A stretch of DNA of 64,000 nucleotides, from NCBI RefSeq assembly GCF_000003195.3, contig NW_018396406.1, forward strand, positions 447,392 through 511,391, given 5' to 3'. The stretch comes from Sorghum bicolor (taxonomy: Eukaryota; Streptophyta; Magnoliopsida; Poales; Poaceae). The translations under genes were made by a program, and so were the position numbers. Position 1 is the first letter of the stretch. The number at the start of each line of letters is the position of its first letter. The notes under the pieces are model-generated. The model was given only the letters and a program-made list of their open reading frames with translations, made no database searches and had not been told where the DNA came from. Positions 11,408 to 25,000 of the stretch are shown here, piece after piece.

Positions 11408-14400
11408 TTGTTTGTAGGTACCATCAGCATTGGAGACTTGATTCAATTGATCCTATAATTGTTCATCATATGATTGAGTTAAGTATTGAAGCCTACTGCA
11501 CAACCAAACCCAATGCCATGACAAGATAGTGAAGTCCAAATGTGCTATAATATACAAGTGTCACATTCAAGTTGTGGTGATTTATTGGATTTTTTGATGG
11601 CTTGCAAATACATGAGTTGAAGCTTGCAAATTGGATGATCATAAGCTAACCAAGGTATATCTTTGTTGATCACATTCATTTGGGTACATATGAGTTGATC
11701 GAATTGGATATATATGCAATGTTGCTTGCTATAAGATGATTGAATGGATTAAATGGTTAGCAATGAATTTTGGATTGATTTGAGTTGAATAAATTCATGA
11801 GATGACTTTTAGTAAGTGGATTGAATTGATATATGTCTTATGAGAGTATTCAATCAAGTCGATTTCAAGTTTGGTTCAATTTGAACAAGTATAGCTCAAT
11901 TACTTGAAATCTGCCAAATATTGAAAACCTGAGCTAGCAAATATCAAGTCTGAGTTTGAGTGACAAAATCTATTTGGAATGGCTTGAAATTTGGTATGCA
12001 TGCTGTGCACTTATCATAGAAGATGCTGTAAAAATCTCATGAAAATTGGATGAGGGATACTTCGGTTTTGGAGTAGATCTTTTCAGCTATAGTGCAGCAG
12101 TTTTCAGCATGTAGCAGTGGTGGAAGAATTGAAATCTGGTAGCAATCTAGAAGTCAAATGAAGCTCAGATTTTTACAGCTGCTAGATGACTTAGTGAATC
12201 ACATCTCCATCAAATTCGTGATATTTGGATCTGTACATTGTGAGATATTGATATTTCTTTAAAGGGTACAGAATCTGCCAGAAAAGTGACAATTATTGGA
12301 TTGATCTAAAGTCACTTCAATTGAAAGGTCCTCAAGTTGGAAACATGTTTACAAGTGTTTGAGGCACCTAAGTTTGGTTTTGAATTGATCTAGAAGCAGT
12401 ACAAGTAATAAGCACAAGGGCATTTGGTTGTGGAATGTACTTAGTGTACACATTTAGTACTCAAATTGAAGATCAAGATCAAACTAAATATGAAGGTAAA
12501 GTTTAAGTTCTAGTGAGTATTGATGACAAATTGGTAGAAAGAAAAGGACTTAAACAAGTAGAAAGAAAAGGACTTAAAAAAGGGGGAATTCATGGTTACT
12601 CATCACATTAAGTCCGTCACTTGAATCAATCAATCAAAGCAATTCAAGTAAGTATCAAAAATAGTTCTTTGGAGAGAGGTCACTTCTCCCTATGTGAGGG
12701 GCGTGCCGCCTGAGGAGTGGGTAAACCAAGTGTGGTGCTTGGAAGGCTAACATGGAAGTGGTGATCTAAAGGACATTTGAGATGCTTAGTTGAAGCCATC
12801 AAAAGGATTGATCAAGAAAGCAAGCTACAACCCAAACGAGAGCTAGTCATGCTATTTCAAGTGATATTCTTAGTAGTTCTCTCATGCAAGCAATGATCAA
12901 AAGAAGAAGCAAGCCAACCACAACAAGATAGTGCACTTGATCATAAAGTGGTTTTCCATTCATATGGGTGAAGATTTGATCTATCAATTGGCATTTATAA
13001 TTGATCTTCACCAAGCTTATTAATTGGACTTCACATTGCTATTGGAGAAATGAATTGGAATCTATGTGACTATCCTCTTCTCCAACATAGCAAAGGTATC
13101 ATTGTAATGTGCATGATCATTTCATCCCTTACTAGTATGCGGTTAGTGCATATAGTACATGCTTAATAGGATCATGCATGTCAAATGAAAAGTTTTAAAT
13201 TCATAAACCTACCACTATTGCTTGAATGATTAGTTGATCTAGTGGTATGTATATGAGTTTGTTCATGCACTAGTGAACCTAAGTACTTGATCTATTTTGG
13301 AATGTTAACAAGTGACAAGTACAACATTGGCAAGATAACCCTTAATGTTAGGTGTGAAAAAGCTTGTCATTGGTTCAAACCAGACTTGGAAGCTTAGGCA
13401 AATCAGCATAGTTCAAGTCAACAATTAGAAGCTCATGATGATTAGAGTACAAGAACAAGACAACAATGCAAATGGTATCTAAATTCAAATGTTTCTTCAA
13501 TTGGTATCCAACAAATGGTACTCATGATGATAACAAATGTTCAAGATAGCAAACAAGTGGTTCCATACTAGAAGACCTTATTGGTAGAAGAATCCAATAT
13601 GGTATCAAACAAGATATTTCAAGTGATATCACATTTATACATATGGTATCTATCATACAAGAAGGTGGTTCCACAAGTGATCCTCAACTTTAAGTGATCA
13701 TCCAACAAAGAAAGTTCCCTCACCAACAAGATTGACAAGTGAATGACCCATGCTATGACATAGGGGGAGTGCCCCACCAAAAGGTATCAAGGTCAAAGAT
13801 CCTATGTGGTATCTCAAGAGAAATTCAAGTAATGTCATTCCAACACATATGGTGATGTCCATAAAAAATGCAAGATTTAAGCCTCAACCATCTATCCCCA
13901 TGCAATCCTTTGTCACAATGAGATTCACACTTTTTCAATTGGTATCAAGTGATTTAATTGGTATCACATACCTTTTATGGAAATTGATGACAAAGGGGGA
14001 GAAGTTGGAACAAAGATATGATCATGGGATAAGTTGGACAACAAAATATATGTTTCAAGGGGGAGAGATCAAAGATGGACATGGACAAGGGAACAACATT
14101 AAAAAAATGATGGATCAGAATTCTTGGACAAAAGTAAAGCACACAAGTAGGGGGAGCAAGCTCATGAACCTTGTTTTTTTGCATTTGATTTGTGCATATT
14201 CATGTGCTTGCTTGCATTGCATAAGTTTTTAAATTCAATATGCATGCTTGTGTGGTGTATGCTAGTTATAGACTTGATTGATGATATGATAACTAGCATA
14301 CATAGGTTGGTAGCTAGACTTGTGTTCTTCAAGTAAAGACTAGACCCTTGCTTTTAATGTTGATCTCATGGGGTTTCTAGTGTTTTTGTTGTCTAGCTAC

Positions 14401-14650
14401 ACATGGTGCTAAGGATGGTGCACATTGAATGCTTGAATTGATATCGAATTTGGTATTGAGCTACAAAGGTTTATCCTATACACCTTAGCACTTAGTAGGG
14501 TTTTGTGGTGCTTATCCAAATCTTGACATAGAGCTTAAATGTTGGATAAGTAGCATAAAATCCAAATCAAGTTAGCAATTAACACTTGTGTGAAGTGCTA
14601 GCTTGAAAAAGCTTAATTTCCATATCTTTGTAGAGTTGTCATCAATTACC
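11408..14650 (+). other. Non-coding internal region of the copia-like element, where pol would be expected
   Basis: About 3.2 kb of A/T-rich sequence follows gag without a long frame and without any recognisable protease, integrase or RT motif (no YVDD-type signature seen). The only moderate open frame (13804-14232, 142 codons) runs across several GGGGGAG tracts and looks fortuitous. The region's latter half resembles the long 3' untranslated part of SIRE/Opie-type elements. The pol genes have been lost or replaced rather than merely mutated. Confidence 0.7.
12575..14156 (+). promoter_or_regulatory. Five additional polypurine-tract-like sequences
   Basis: Purine runs with a GGGGG core occur at 12575-12588 (AAAAAAGGGGGAA), 13763-13769, 13992-14001 (AAAGGGGGAG), 14057-14065 and about 14148-14156, in addition to the PPT at 14651-14663. 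Their resemblance to the true PPT suggests repeated internal priming sites or relics of PPT duplication. Confidence 0.55.
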
Positions 14651-14663
14651 AAAAAGGGGGAGG
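14651..14663 (+). promoter_or_regulatory. Polypurine tract (AAAAAGGGGGAGG)
   Basis: The purine run ends one base before the TG of the right LTR, the position required for plus-strand DNA priming. An identical copy is found at 6979-6991 before the left LTR. Confidence 0.85.
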
Positions 14664-15499
14664 TTGAAAGGTCCTTGTTTGGTTTTGGTAATTGAGTGAC
14701 AACTTAGGTGAACTAATAGTGTTTATGTGAGATACACAGGAGATTAGTCCACAGGTGATGATATGATGATGGAGGAGCTCATTGCATATGAGACATGACA
14801 TGGAGTCATGTGACCAAGGTGGAGAAGATCAAGATGAAGCTTGGCTCGATGGACCGGTTGCAAGAGTGAAGGGCAAGTCAGAGGCTTTGAAGCGAGGGAC
14901 CACGTGTGACGGTGAAGCTTGAGCAAGACTTGGCACCGATGGACGGAGGCAACGGTGAAGAGCAAGTGAGGTCAAGATCGATGAACCAATACGGTCACGT
15001 GATGATATGAAGTGGATCATATCATTTGGTGATTGGTTGGTGCATGTGTTGCATCAACATTGAAGGAGATGGAATGGAAAGCGCAAGGCAAAGGTATAAC
15101 CTAGGGCTTTTCCATTTCACCGGTCATATGTGTGTAGAGAAGTTTATGACCGGATTTAGGATAGATGGCCATACTATCAAGAGGGGCAAACTTGTTTGCA
15201 TATCGGTCATCTAGTGCCACTTGAGCGATCTAACTTTGCATACGTGTTAGGATCGAGTGGCGTGGCAAGTTGAGAGGCTAACTCCTTTGGGAAAATGTTT
15301 GCAACAATGCTAACTCACTTGCACATGGAGGTGTACACTTGGTGGTGTGGGCACATTTACAAAGGAGGTGGAGTTCCTAGGGTTGAGAGGGGTTTGGGTT
15401 CCTCTCTCCCTCCTGCCGAGCTTGCTTGGCGAGATTCGGCGCTTTTGAGAAAATTAAGTGCATATTTTATATTGCGCCGGTGGGAATTTTGGAGAAGTC

Positions 15500-16010
15500 G
15501 CGGGCACCGGACGCACTGCGTGGAGGCACCGGACGCTGGCCTTTAGCGTCCGATGTATTATCGGGTCTGTCTAGAGTGCAGCGGACGCACCGGAGTGAGT
15601 CCGGTGCTCAGCGTCCGGTGTGCAGGCGGTTTGGTGACCCTCTCTGCGCATGAGTCCGGTGAGCACCGGACCTTCAGGGTGCGTCCGATGGCTCGCGTCC
15701 GGTGACCCTACGCGTTTTCACACCTCTCCGAGTTTAGGACCGGTGTGCACCGGACGCGTCCGGTGGCAACTTGCTCAGCGTCCGGTGGCTCGCGTCCGGT
15801 GACCCTACGAGTTTGCGGAGCTCTTTGCGCCCGAGTCCGGTGTGCACCAGACGCGTCCGGTGGTGCTGTGCAGGCGCGCGTGCGCAGTAGCCGTTGGCAG
15901 CAACGGTCGAGTTCAAACGGCTAGTAACACGTGGCTAACGCCTGAGCACCGGACGCTAGGAGTTGAGCGTCCGGTGGCTCCCTGTGAGCGTCCGGTGCCC
16001 TCGTGTTTTG
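15500..16010. repeat. GCGTCCGGTG / CACCGGACGC decamer cluster (right LTR)
   Basis: Second copy of the CpG-rich decamer cluster, in the same place relative to the LTR. Copy number differs from the left LTR because of the ~27-bp gain and ~21-bp loss described for the LTRs. Confidence 0.8.
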
Positions 16011-16048
16011 CCCAATGAAGGGGCAACGGCTAGTTTAGCCCTTGGGGC

Positions 16049-16056
16049 TATAAATA
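16049..16056 (+). promoter_or_regulatory. TATA box (TATAAATA) of the right LTR
   Basis: Equivalent to 8376-8383. If active, transcription from it would read rightward out of the element into satellite block 2, giving satellite-containing RNA. Confidence 0.6.
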
Positions 16057-17899
16057 GAAGTGGTGGCCGGCCTTGGCTGGCAGAGAGCACCCTTGGGACT
16101 TAGTGTCCATGCTTGGGGAGTGCTAGGAAAGCCTCTAACTCACTTGGGCTTGCAAGAGTGCGAATCAATAGCGAGTGAGTGATTCTAGTGCGTTGCATTG
16201 AGAGATTGCATCAAGTGGCACTAGGTGTTCGTGTTGCAAGCCGGTGGTGCTTGTTACTCTTGGAGGTTGCCACCTCCTAGACGGCTTGGTGGCTTGTGAC
16301 TCCGTCGAAGCACGCAAGGAGATTGTGCGGTGCTCCGGAGAAGAGATTGTGAGGGGTACGGTGCTCACCCCATGGGGATCGCGAAGAGCAACTCTAGTTG
16401 AGCGAGACGTGAAGAGCGACAAGTGGTCTAGCCGGGTCAAGTGCTAGAGCTTGTGGTAAGCACTCCACGTGGGAGAGTGTGACTTGCGGGTCACCACTAG
16501 CAAGAGGACCGGCGGCAACCTTGGAGCTTGTGTCAACGGGGACGTAGCTTGGTGGCAACCAAGTGAACCTCGAAAGAAAATCATCGTGTCAACTTTGTTC
16601 TTCTCGTTGGTTTGCAAGTCTCTAACACAAGCTTGTTCTTACTTTCATATACTTGTGCTTGTGTAGTTGCTCTTGTAATTAGTTAGCTTGTGTAGCTTGC
16701 TAGTTACCTTCTTGCTTGTGTAGCTAGAAGTAGTTCCCTTGCGTGACTAACTTGGTTTGTGTAACCTTGTTAGTCACATTGCTTAGTTTGTGTAGCTAAG
16801 TACTTTTGCGCTCTCTAATTTGGCATTGGTTGCCTTGTTGTTGAGCTTTGCTAGTGAGCTTAGGAGCTTTGTGCTTTTGCTTAATAGTTGTGTAGAAGCT
16901 CCCCGGTTTGCAAAGTACTAGTGGCATAGGTTTGTGTGACCTTGCTCCTAGAATTGGTTAGGCGAGCTCTTGCTAAGGTTGCACCTTGTTTGCTTGTTTA
17001 GGATCTTTTACAAGATGCTAGAGAACTTAGATAGAGGGGTGTAGTCTTGGCTAAACCGATAGTTTTAATTCCGCATTTGTTTCGGTTAGCCGGCGTAATA
17101 ATTTTTAGAAAGGACTATTCACCCCCCTCTAGTCCGCCATCTCGACCCTTCAGTGCTTCCACAATGATTTCTGACCCTATGGTGCATTAGGCGCAAACCG
17201 TGCACCTATCTACCACTAAAACTAACATTGTCTCTAAATAGACCCAAGCGATAATCCATATGACACATGTCATCTAGGAGTTCTATTGGGTGCTTCTAAA
17301 TGGATTTCTGAGCATATGGTACGTTCCATGCAAACCATGCACCTATCTTGCATCAAGATTAGCACTATCTCCAAACAGATCAAAAAGAGCTTCCACTTAA
17401 GCCTCTTCACCTAAGAGTATTATCTGGTGCTTCTACAATAGTTTCTGAGCCTATGGTGCATTATGCGCAAACCATGCACCAATCTTGCACCTAAACTAAC
17501 ACTGACTCTAAACGGACCGAAGCGAGATTCCATATGACACACATCATTTAGGAGTTCTATCGGGTGCGTCCAAATTGATTTCTGAGAATATGGTACATTC
17601 CATGCAAACCGTACACCTATCTTGCAACAAGGTTAGCACTATCTCCAAACAGATAGAACCGAGCTTTCACTTGAGCCTCTTCACCCAGGAGTACCATTGG
17701 GAACTTCTACAACAATTTCTGATCCTATGGTGCACTGGGCACAAACCACGCGCCTATCTTGCACCAAAACTAATACTATCTCCAACTGGACCGAACCGAG
17801 ATTCCATATGACACACTTCATCTATTAGTTCCATCAGGTGCATCTAGCAGTTCCTTCGGGTGTGTCCAAATTGATATGCAAACCGTGCGCCTATCTTGC

Positions 17900-19080
17900 A
17901 TCAACATTGCCTATCTTGCACCAAAACTAACATTGTCTCTAAACAGACTGAAGCGAGGTTCTATATGACACACATTATCTAGGAGTTCTATCGGGTGTGT
18001 CGAAATTGATTTTTGAGCATATGGTACGTTCCATGCAAACCGTGCATCTATATTGCATTAAGATTAGCACTATCTCCAAACTGAGCTTCCACGTGCGTCC
18101 TAAATGTGTTCTTAGCCTCTAGCGCATTAGGTGCAAACCGTGCACCTATCTTGCAACAAAACTAACACTATCTCCAAATAGACCGAAGTGAGATTCCATA
18201 TGACATATGTCATTAAGGGTTCTATTAGTTGTGTCTAAATTAATTTCTGAGCATATGGTATGTTCCATGCAAACCAAGCACCTATCATGCATCAAAATTA
18301 GCACTATCTCCAAGCAGACCAAACCGAGCTTCCACTTGAGGCTCTTCACCTAGGAGTCTCATCGGGTGCTTCCACAATGGTTTCTGAGCCTATTGTGCAT
18401 TAGGCGCTAACTGTGCACCTATCTTGCATCGAAACTAACACTGTCTATAAATGTACTGGAGCGAGATTCCATATGACACACATCATCTAGGAGTTCTATT
18501 GGGTGCGTCCAAATTGGTTTGTGAGCAGATGGTATGTTCCATATAAACCGTGCATCTATCTTACTTCAAGATCAGCACTATCTTCAAACAGACCAAACCG
18601 AGCTTTCACTTGAGCCTCTTCACCTAGGAGTACCATTGGGTGCTTGGACAATGGTTTCTGATCCTATGGTGCATTAGTTGCAAACCATGCACCTATCTTG
18701 CAACGAAACTCACACTGTCTCCAAACAGACCAAAGCGAGATTCCATGACACACATCATTTAGGAGATCTATTGGGTGCTTCCAAATTGACTTCCGAGCAT
18801 ATGGTACATTCCATGCAAACCATGCACCTACCTTGCATCAAGATTAGCACTATCTCCAAACTGAGCATCCACTTGCGCCCCTTTACCTAAGAGTGCCATC
18901 GCGTGCGTCCAAAATCTACCTATCTTGCACCAAAACTAACACTATCTCCAAAGAGATCGAAGTGAGATTCTATATGATACACGTCATCAAGGAATTCCAT
19001 TGGGTGCTTCCAAATAAATTTCTTAGCATATGCTACGTTCCATGCAATTCGTGCACCTATCATGCATCAAGATTAGCACT
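17900..19080 (+). repeat. Segmental duplication within the satellite, left copy (partner ~24780-25960, offset ~6884 bp)
   Basis: Several rare variants are shared in order at a constant offset: 'tctattagttgtgtc' (18221/25104), 'atgtactgga' (18451/25334), and the short monomer where 'gtccaaaatc' joins directly to 'tacctatc' (18906/25792). After about 19.08 kb the two copies part. The offset is about 50 monomers. Confidence 0.6.
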
Positions 19081-22000
19081 ATCTTCAAACAAACCAAACT
19101 GAGTTTCCACTTGAGCCCCTTTACCTAGGACTATCATCGGGTTTATCCAAAATGGTTTCTTGGCCTATGATGCATTAGGCGCAAACCAAGTACTTATCTT
19201 AGACCAAAACTAACTTTATCTCCAAATAGACTCAAGCAAGATTCCGTATGACACATGTCATCGAATAGTTCTATTTGGTGTGTCCAAATGGATTTCTAAG
19301 CATATGGTACGTTCCATAAAAACCGTGCACCTATCTTGCATCAATATTAGCACTATCTCCAAACAGATCGAACCAAGCTTCCATGTGAGCCTCCTCACCT
19401 AGGAGTATCATCGGGTACTTCCACAATGGTTCTAAGCCTATGGTGCATTATGCGCAAACTGTGCACCAATCTTGCACCTAAACAAACACTGTCTCCAAAT
19501 AGACCGAAGCGAGATTCCGTATGACACACATCATCTAGGAGTTCTATTGGGTGCATCCAAGTTAATTTCCGAGAATATGGTACATTCCATGCAAACCGTA
19601 CACCTATCTTGCATCAAGATTAGCACTATCTCCAATAGACCAAACGGAGCTTTCACTTGAGCCTCTTCACCTAGGAGTACCATCGGGAACTACCACAATT
19701 GTTTCTAAGCCTGTGGTGCATTGGGCGCAAATCATGCACCTATCTTGCACCAAAACTAATACTATCTCCAACTGGACCGAAGCAAGATTCCATAAGCAAG
19801 ATTCCATATGACACACTTCATCTAGTAGTTCCATCGGGTGCTTCTAGCAGTTCCATCGGGTGTGTCCAAATTGATTTCTAAGCATACGGTATGTTCCATG
19901 CAAACCATGCGCCTATTTTGCATCAAGATTAGAACTATCTCCAAACAGGCCGAACTAAGCTTCCACTTGAGCCTCTTCACCTAGGAGTACCATCGGGTGC
20001 GTCCAAAATGGTTTCTTAGATTATGGTGCATTAGGTGCAAACCATGCACCTATCTTGCACTGAAACTAACATTGTCTCTAAATAGATCAAAGCGAGACTC
20101 CATATGAGACACATCATCTAAGAGTTCCATTGGGTGTGTCCAATCTTATTTTTGAGCATATGGTACGTTCCACGCAAACCATGCACCTATCTTACATTAA
20201 GATTAACACTATCTCCAAACAAGCGAACCAAGCTTCCACTTCAGCCTCTTCACCTAGAAGTATCATCGGGTGCTTCCACAATGGTTTCTAAGCCTATGGT
20301 GCATTAGGTGCAAACCGTGCACCTATCTTGCACCAAAACTAACATTGTCCCCAAACGGACCAAAGTGAGCTTCCATATGACATATTATCTACGAGTTCTA
20401 TCAGGTGCATCCAAATTGATTTCTGAGCATATGGTATGTTCCATGCAAACCGTGCACCTATCTTGCATCAAGATTAGCACTATCTCCAAACCAAGCTTCC
20501 ACATGAGCCCCTTTACCTAGGAGTACCATCGCGTGCGTCCAAAATAGTTTCTGAGCCTATGGTGCATTAGGCACAAACCGTGTACCTATCTTGCACCAAA
20601 ACAAACTGTCTCCAAATAGACTGAAGCGAGATTCCATATGACACTTGTCATCTGGGAGTTCTATTGGGTGCGTCTAAATGGATTTCTGAGCATATGGTAC
20701 GTTCCACGCAAACCATGCACGTATCTTGCATCAAGATTAGCACTATCTCCAAACAGATCGAACCGAACTTCCACTTGAGCCTCTTTACCTAGGAGTATTA
20801 TCGGGTGCTTCCACAATGGTTCTTGAGCTTATGGTGCACTATGCGCAAACCGTGCATCAATCTTGCACCTAGACTAACACTAACTCCAAACGGACCGAAG
20901 CGAGATTCCATATGACACATCATCTAGGAGTTCTATCATGTGCGTCGAAATTGTTTTCTGAGAACATGCTACGTTCTATGCAAACCGTACACCTATCTAG
21001 CATCAAGATTAGCACTATCTCCAAACAGATAGAACCGAGCTTTCACTTGAGCCTCTTCACTTAGGCGTACCATAGGGTGCTTGGACAATGGTTTCTAATA
21101 CTATGGTGCATTAGTTGCAAACCGTACACCTATCTTGCAACGAAACTCACACTATCTCCAAACAGACCAAAGCAAGATTCCATATTACACACGTCATATA
21201 GAAGTTCCATCAGGTGCTTCTAGCAGTTCCATCGGGTGTGTCCAAATTGATTTCTAAGCATATGGTGTGCCTATCTTGAATCATGATTAGAACTATCTCC
21301 AAACAGACCGAACCAAGCTTGCACTTGGTCCTCTTCACCAAGGAGTACCATCGAGTGCGTCCAAAATGGTTTCTTAGATTATGGTGCATTAGGTGCTAAA
21401 CGTGCACCTATCTTACATCAAAACTAATGCTATCTCCAAATGGACCGAAGCAAGATTCCATGACACACATCATCTAGGAGTTCTATCGGGTGTGTAAATT
21501 GATTTTCGAGCATATGATATGTTCCACGTAAACCATGCACCTATCTTGCCTCAAGATTAGCACTATCTCGAAACAAACCAAACCAAGCTTTCACTTGAAC
21601 CTCTTCACCTAAAAGTACCATTGGGTGCTTGATTTGTGACCCTATGGTGCATTAGGCGCAAACCGTGCACATATCTTGCACTGAAACTATTGTCTCTAAA
21701 TAGACCCAAACGAGAATCCATATGACACATATCATCTAGGAGTTCTATTGAGTGCGTCCAAATGGATTTCTGAGCATATGGTACGTTCCATGCAAACCAT
21801 GCACCTATCTTGCATCAAGATTAGCACTATCTCCAAACAGATCGAAAAGAGCTTCCACTTGAGCCTCTTCACCTAGGAGTATTATTGGGTGCTTCTACAA
21901 TGGTTTCTGAGCCAATGGTGCATTATGTGCAAACCATACACCAATCTTGCACCTAAACTAACACTGACTCCAAACAGACCGAAGCGAGATTCAATATGAC

Positions 22001-25000
22001 ATACATCATCTAGGAATTCTATAGGGTGCGTACAAATTGATTTATGAGAATATGGTACATTCCATGCAAAGCGTACACCTATCTTGCATCAAGATTAGCA
22101 CTGTCTCCAAATAGATAGAACTGAGCTTTCACTTGAGGCTCTTCACCTAGGAGTACCATTGGGACCTTCTACAACAGTTTCTGAGCCTATGGTGCACTAG
22201 GCACAAACCACACACCTATCTTGCACCGAAACTAATACTATCTCCAACTGGACCGAACCGAGATTCCATATGACACACTTCATCTATTAGTTCAATTAGG
22301 TGCATCTAGCAGTTCCATTGGGTGTGTCCAAATTGATTTCTGAGCATATGGTACGTTCCATGCAAACCGTACGTCTATCTTGCGTCAATATTAGAACTAT
22401 CTCCAAACAGACTGAACTAAGCTTCCACTTGAGCCTCTTCACCAAGGAGTACCACCAGGTGCGTCCAAAATAGTTTCTTAGACTATGGTGCATTATGTGC
22501 AACCGTGCACCTATCTTGCATCGAAACTAACACTATCTCCAAATGGACCGAAGCAAGATTCCATATGACACACATCATCTAGGAGTTCTATCTATTGTGT
22601 CCAAATTGATTTTTGAGGATATGGTATGCTCCATGCAAACCATGCACCTATCTTGCATCAAGATTAGCACTATATCAAAATAGACCAAACCAAGCTTTCA
22701 CTTGAGCCTCTTCACCTAGGAGTACCATCGAGTGCTTCCACATTGGTTTCTGACCCTATGGTGCATTAGGTGCAAACCGTGCACCTATCTTGCACCAAAA
22801 CTAACATTGTCTCTAAATAGACTAAAGCGAGACTCCATAAGACACACATCATCTAAGAGTTCTGTTGGGTGCATCCAAATTGATTTCTAAGCATGTGGTA
22901 TGTTCCATGCAAACTATGCACCTATCTTACATCAAGATTAGCACTATCTCAAAAGAGACCGAACCAAGCTTCCACTTCAGCCTCTTCACCTAGGAGTATC
23001 ATCGAGTGCTTCCACAATGGTTTCTGAGCCTATGGTGCATTAGGCGCGAACAATGCACCTATCTTGCACCAAAATTAATATTGTCTCCAAACAGGCCGAA
23101 GCGAGATTCTATATGACACACATTATCTAGGAGTAATATCGGGTGCATCAAAATTGATTTCCAAGCATATAGTACGTTCCCTACAAACCGTGCACCTATC
23201 TTGCATCAAGATTAGCACTATCTCCAAAACGAGCTTCCAGTTGAGCCCCTTTACCTAGAAGTACCATCATGTGCGTCCAAAATGTTTCTTAGCCTATGGT
23301 GCGATAGGCACAAACTTTGTACCTATCTTGCACCAAAACTAACTCTATCTCCAAAGAGAACGAAGTGAGATTCTATATGACACACATCATCTAGGTGTTC
23401 CACTAGGTGCTTTCAACTAGATTTCTAAGCATATGGTATGTTCCATGCAATTCATGCACCTATTTTGCATCAAGATTAGCACTATATCCAAACAAACCAA
23501 ACATAGCTTCCACTTGAGCACCTTTACCAAGGAGTATCATCGGGTGCATCCAAAATGGTTTCTTAGTCAATGCATTAGGCGCAAATCTTGTACCTATCTT
23601 GCACCAAAACTAACTATGTCTCCGAACAGACTGAAGCGAGATTCTATATGGCAGTCATCTAGGAGTTCTATTGCGCGCGTCCAAACGGATTTCTTAGCAT
23701 ATGGTACGTTCCTTGCAAATCGTGCACCTATCTTGCATCAAGATAAGCACTATCTCCAAACAGATCGAACCAAGCTTCCACTTGAGCCTTCACCTAGGAG
23801 TAACATCGGGTGCTTCCACAATAGTTTCTGAGCCTATGGTGCATTATGCGCAAATGGTGCACCAATCTTGCACCAAAACTAACAGTCTCCAAACAGACGG
23901 AAGTGAGATTCAATACGACACACATCATCTAGGAGTTCTATCAGGTGTGTCCAAATTGATTTCCGACAATACACTATCTTCAACTGGACCGAAGCGAGAT
24001 TCCGTATGACACACTTCAGCTAGTAGTTCCATTAGGTGCGTCTAGTAGTTCTATCGGGTGTGTCCAAATTGATTTCTATGCATATGGTACGTTGCATGCA
24101 AGCCGTGAGCCTATCTTGCATCAAGATTAGAACTATCTCCAAACAGACCAAACCAAGCTTACACTTGAGCCTCTTCACCAAGGTGTACCACTAGGTGCGT
24201 CCAAAATGGTTTCTTAGACTATGGTGCATTAGGTGCAAACCGTGCACCTATCTTGCACCGAAACTAACACTATCTCCAAATGGACCGAAGCAAGATTCCA
24301 TATGACACACATCATCTAGGAGTTCTATCGGGTGTGTCCAAATTGATTTTTGAACTTATGGTATGTTCCATGCAAACCGTGCACCTATCTTGCATCAAGA
24401 TTAGCACTATATCGAAATAGACCAAACCGAGCTTTCACTTGAGTCTCTTCACCTAGGAGTACCATTGGGTGCTTCCACAATGGTTTCTGACCCTATGGTG
24501 CATGAGGCCCAAAATGTGCACCTATCTTGCACTAAAACTAACATTTTCTCTAAATAGACCAAAGCAAGACTCCATGTGACACACATCATCTAAGAGTTCT
24601 ATTGGGTGCGTACAAATTGATTTCTAAGCATATGGTACGTTCCATGCAAACTGTGCACCTATCTTACATCAAGATTAGCACTATCTCCAAACAGACCGAA
24701 CTGAGCTTCCACATCGGGTGCTTCCACAATGGTTTCTGAGCCTATGGTGCATTAGGCACAAACCGTGCACCTATCTTGCACCGAAACTAACATTGTCTCC
24801 AAACGGACCGAAGCGAGACTCTATATGACACATTATCTAGGAGTTCTATCGGCTGCGTCGAAATTGATTTCCAAGCATATGGTACATTCCATGCAAACCG
24901 GGCACCTATATTGCATCAAGATTAGCAATATCTCCAAACCGAGCTTCCACTTGAGCCCCTTTACCTAGGAGTACCATCGCGTGCCTCCTAAATGTTTTCT

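Larger units (their letters stand above)
6957..17152 (+). mobile_element. Non-autonomous Ty1/copia-like LTR retrotransposon carrying only gag (TR-GAG type), left end truncated
   Basis: Two ~2.49-kb direct repeats (6993-9476 and 14665-17152) flank an internal region of ~5.2 kb. They begin TGAAAGG and end CCCTTCA. A primer-binding site resembling the initiator-tRNA-Met type (TGGTATCAAAGC) follows the left LTR, and a polypurine tract (AAAAAGGGGGAGG) precedes the right LTR. The internal region holds one long gag frame and no protease, integrase or RT motifs, so mobility would have needed enzymes in trans. PPT style, multiple GGGGGAG tracts, long LTRs and a zinc-knuckle gag suggest the SIRE/Opie-Ji/Maximus side of copia; this placement is an inference. 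The left edge contains 36 bp of element-internal sequence before the LTR, and no target-site duplication can be recognised. Confidence 0.85.
14665..17152 (+). repeat. Right LTR of the copia-like element (2488 bp)
   Basis: Colinear with 6993-9476. Compared with that copy it carries a ~27-bp extra segment near 15969-15995 that repeats 'gagcgtccggtg', and it lacks ~21 bp present near 8177-8200 of the left copy, so the GC-rich cluster is where length varies. It ends CCCTTCA and the satellite resumes at once with 'gtgcttccac'. TATAAATA lies at 16049-16056. Confidence 0.92.

Noticed and set aside
13804..14232. 142-codon plus-strand open frame near the 3' end of the copia interior
   Set aside because: It crosses three GGGGGAG tracts, has no recognisable domain, and its composition is like the untranslated surroundings.
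17153..17157. GTGCT as a possible target-site duplication of the copia element
   Set aside because: The left flank has been deleted and replaced by a microhomology join, so no partner copy exists to compare.
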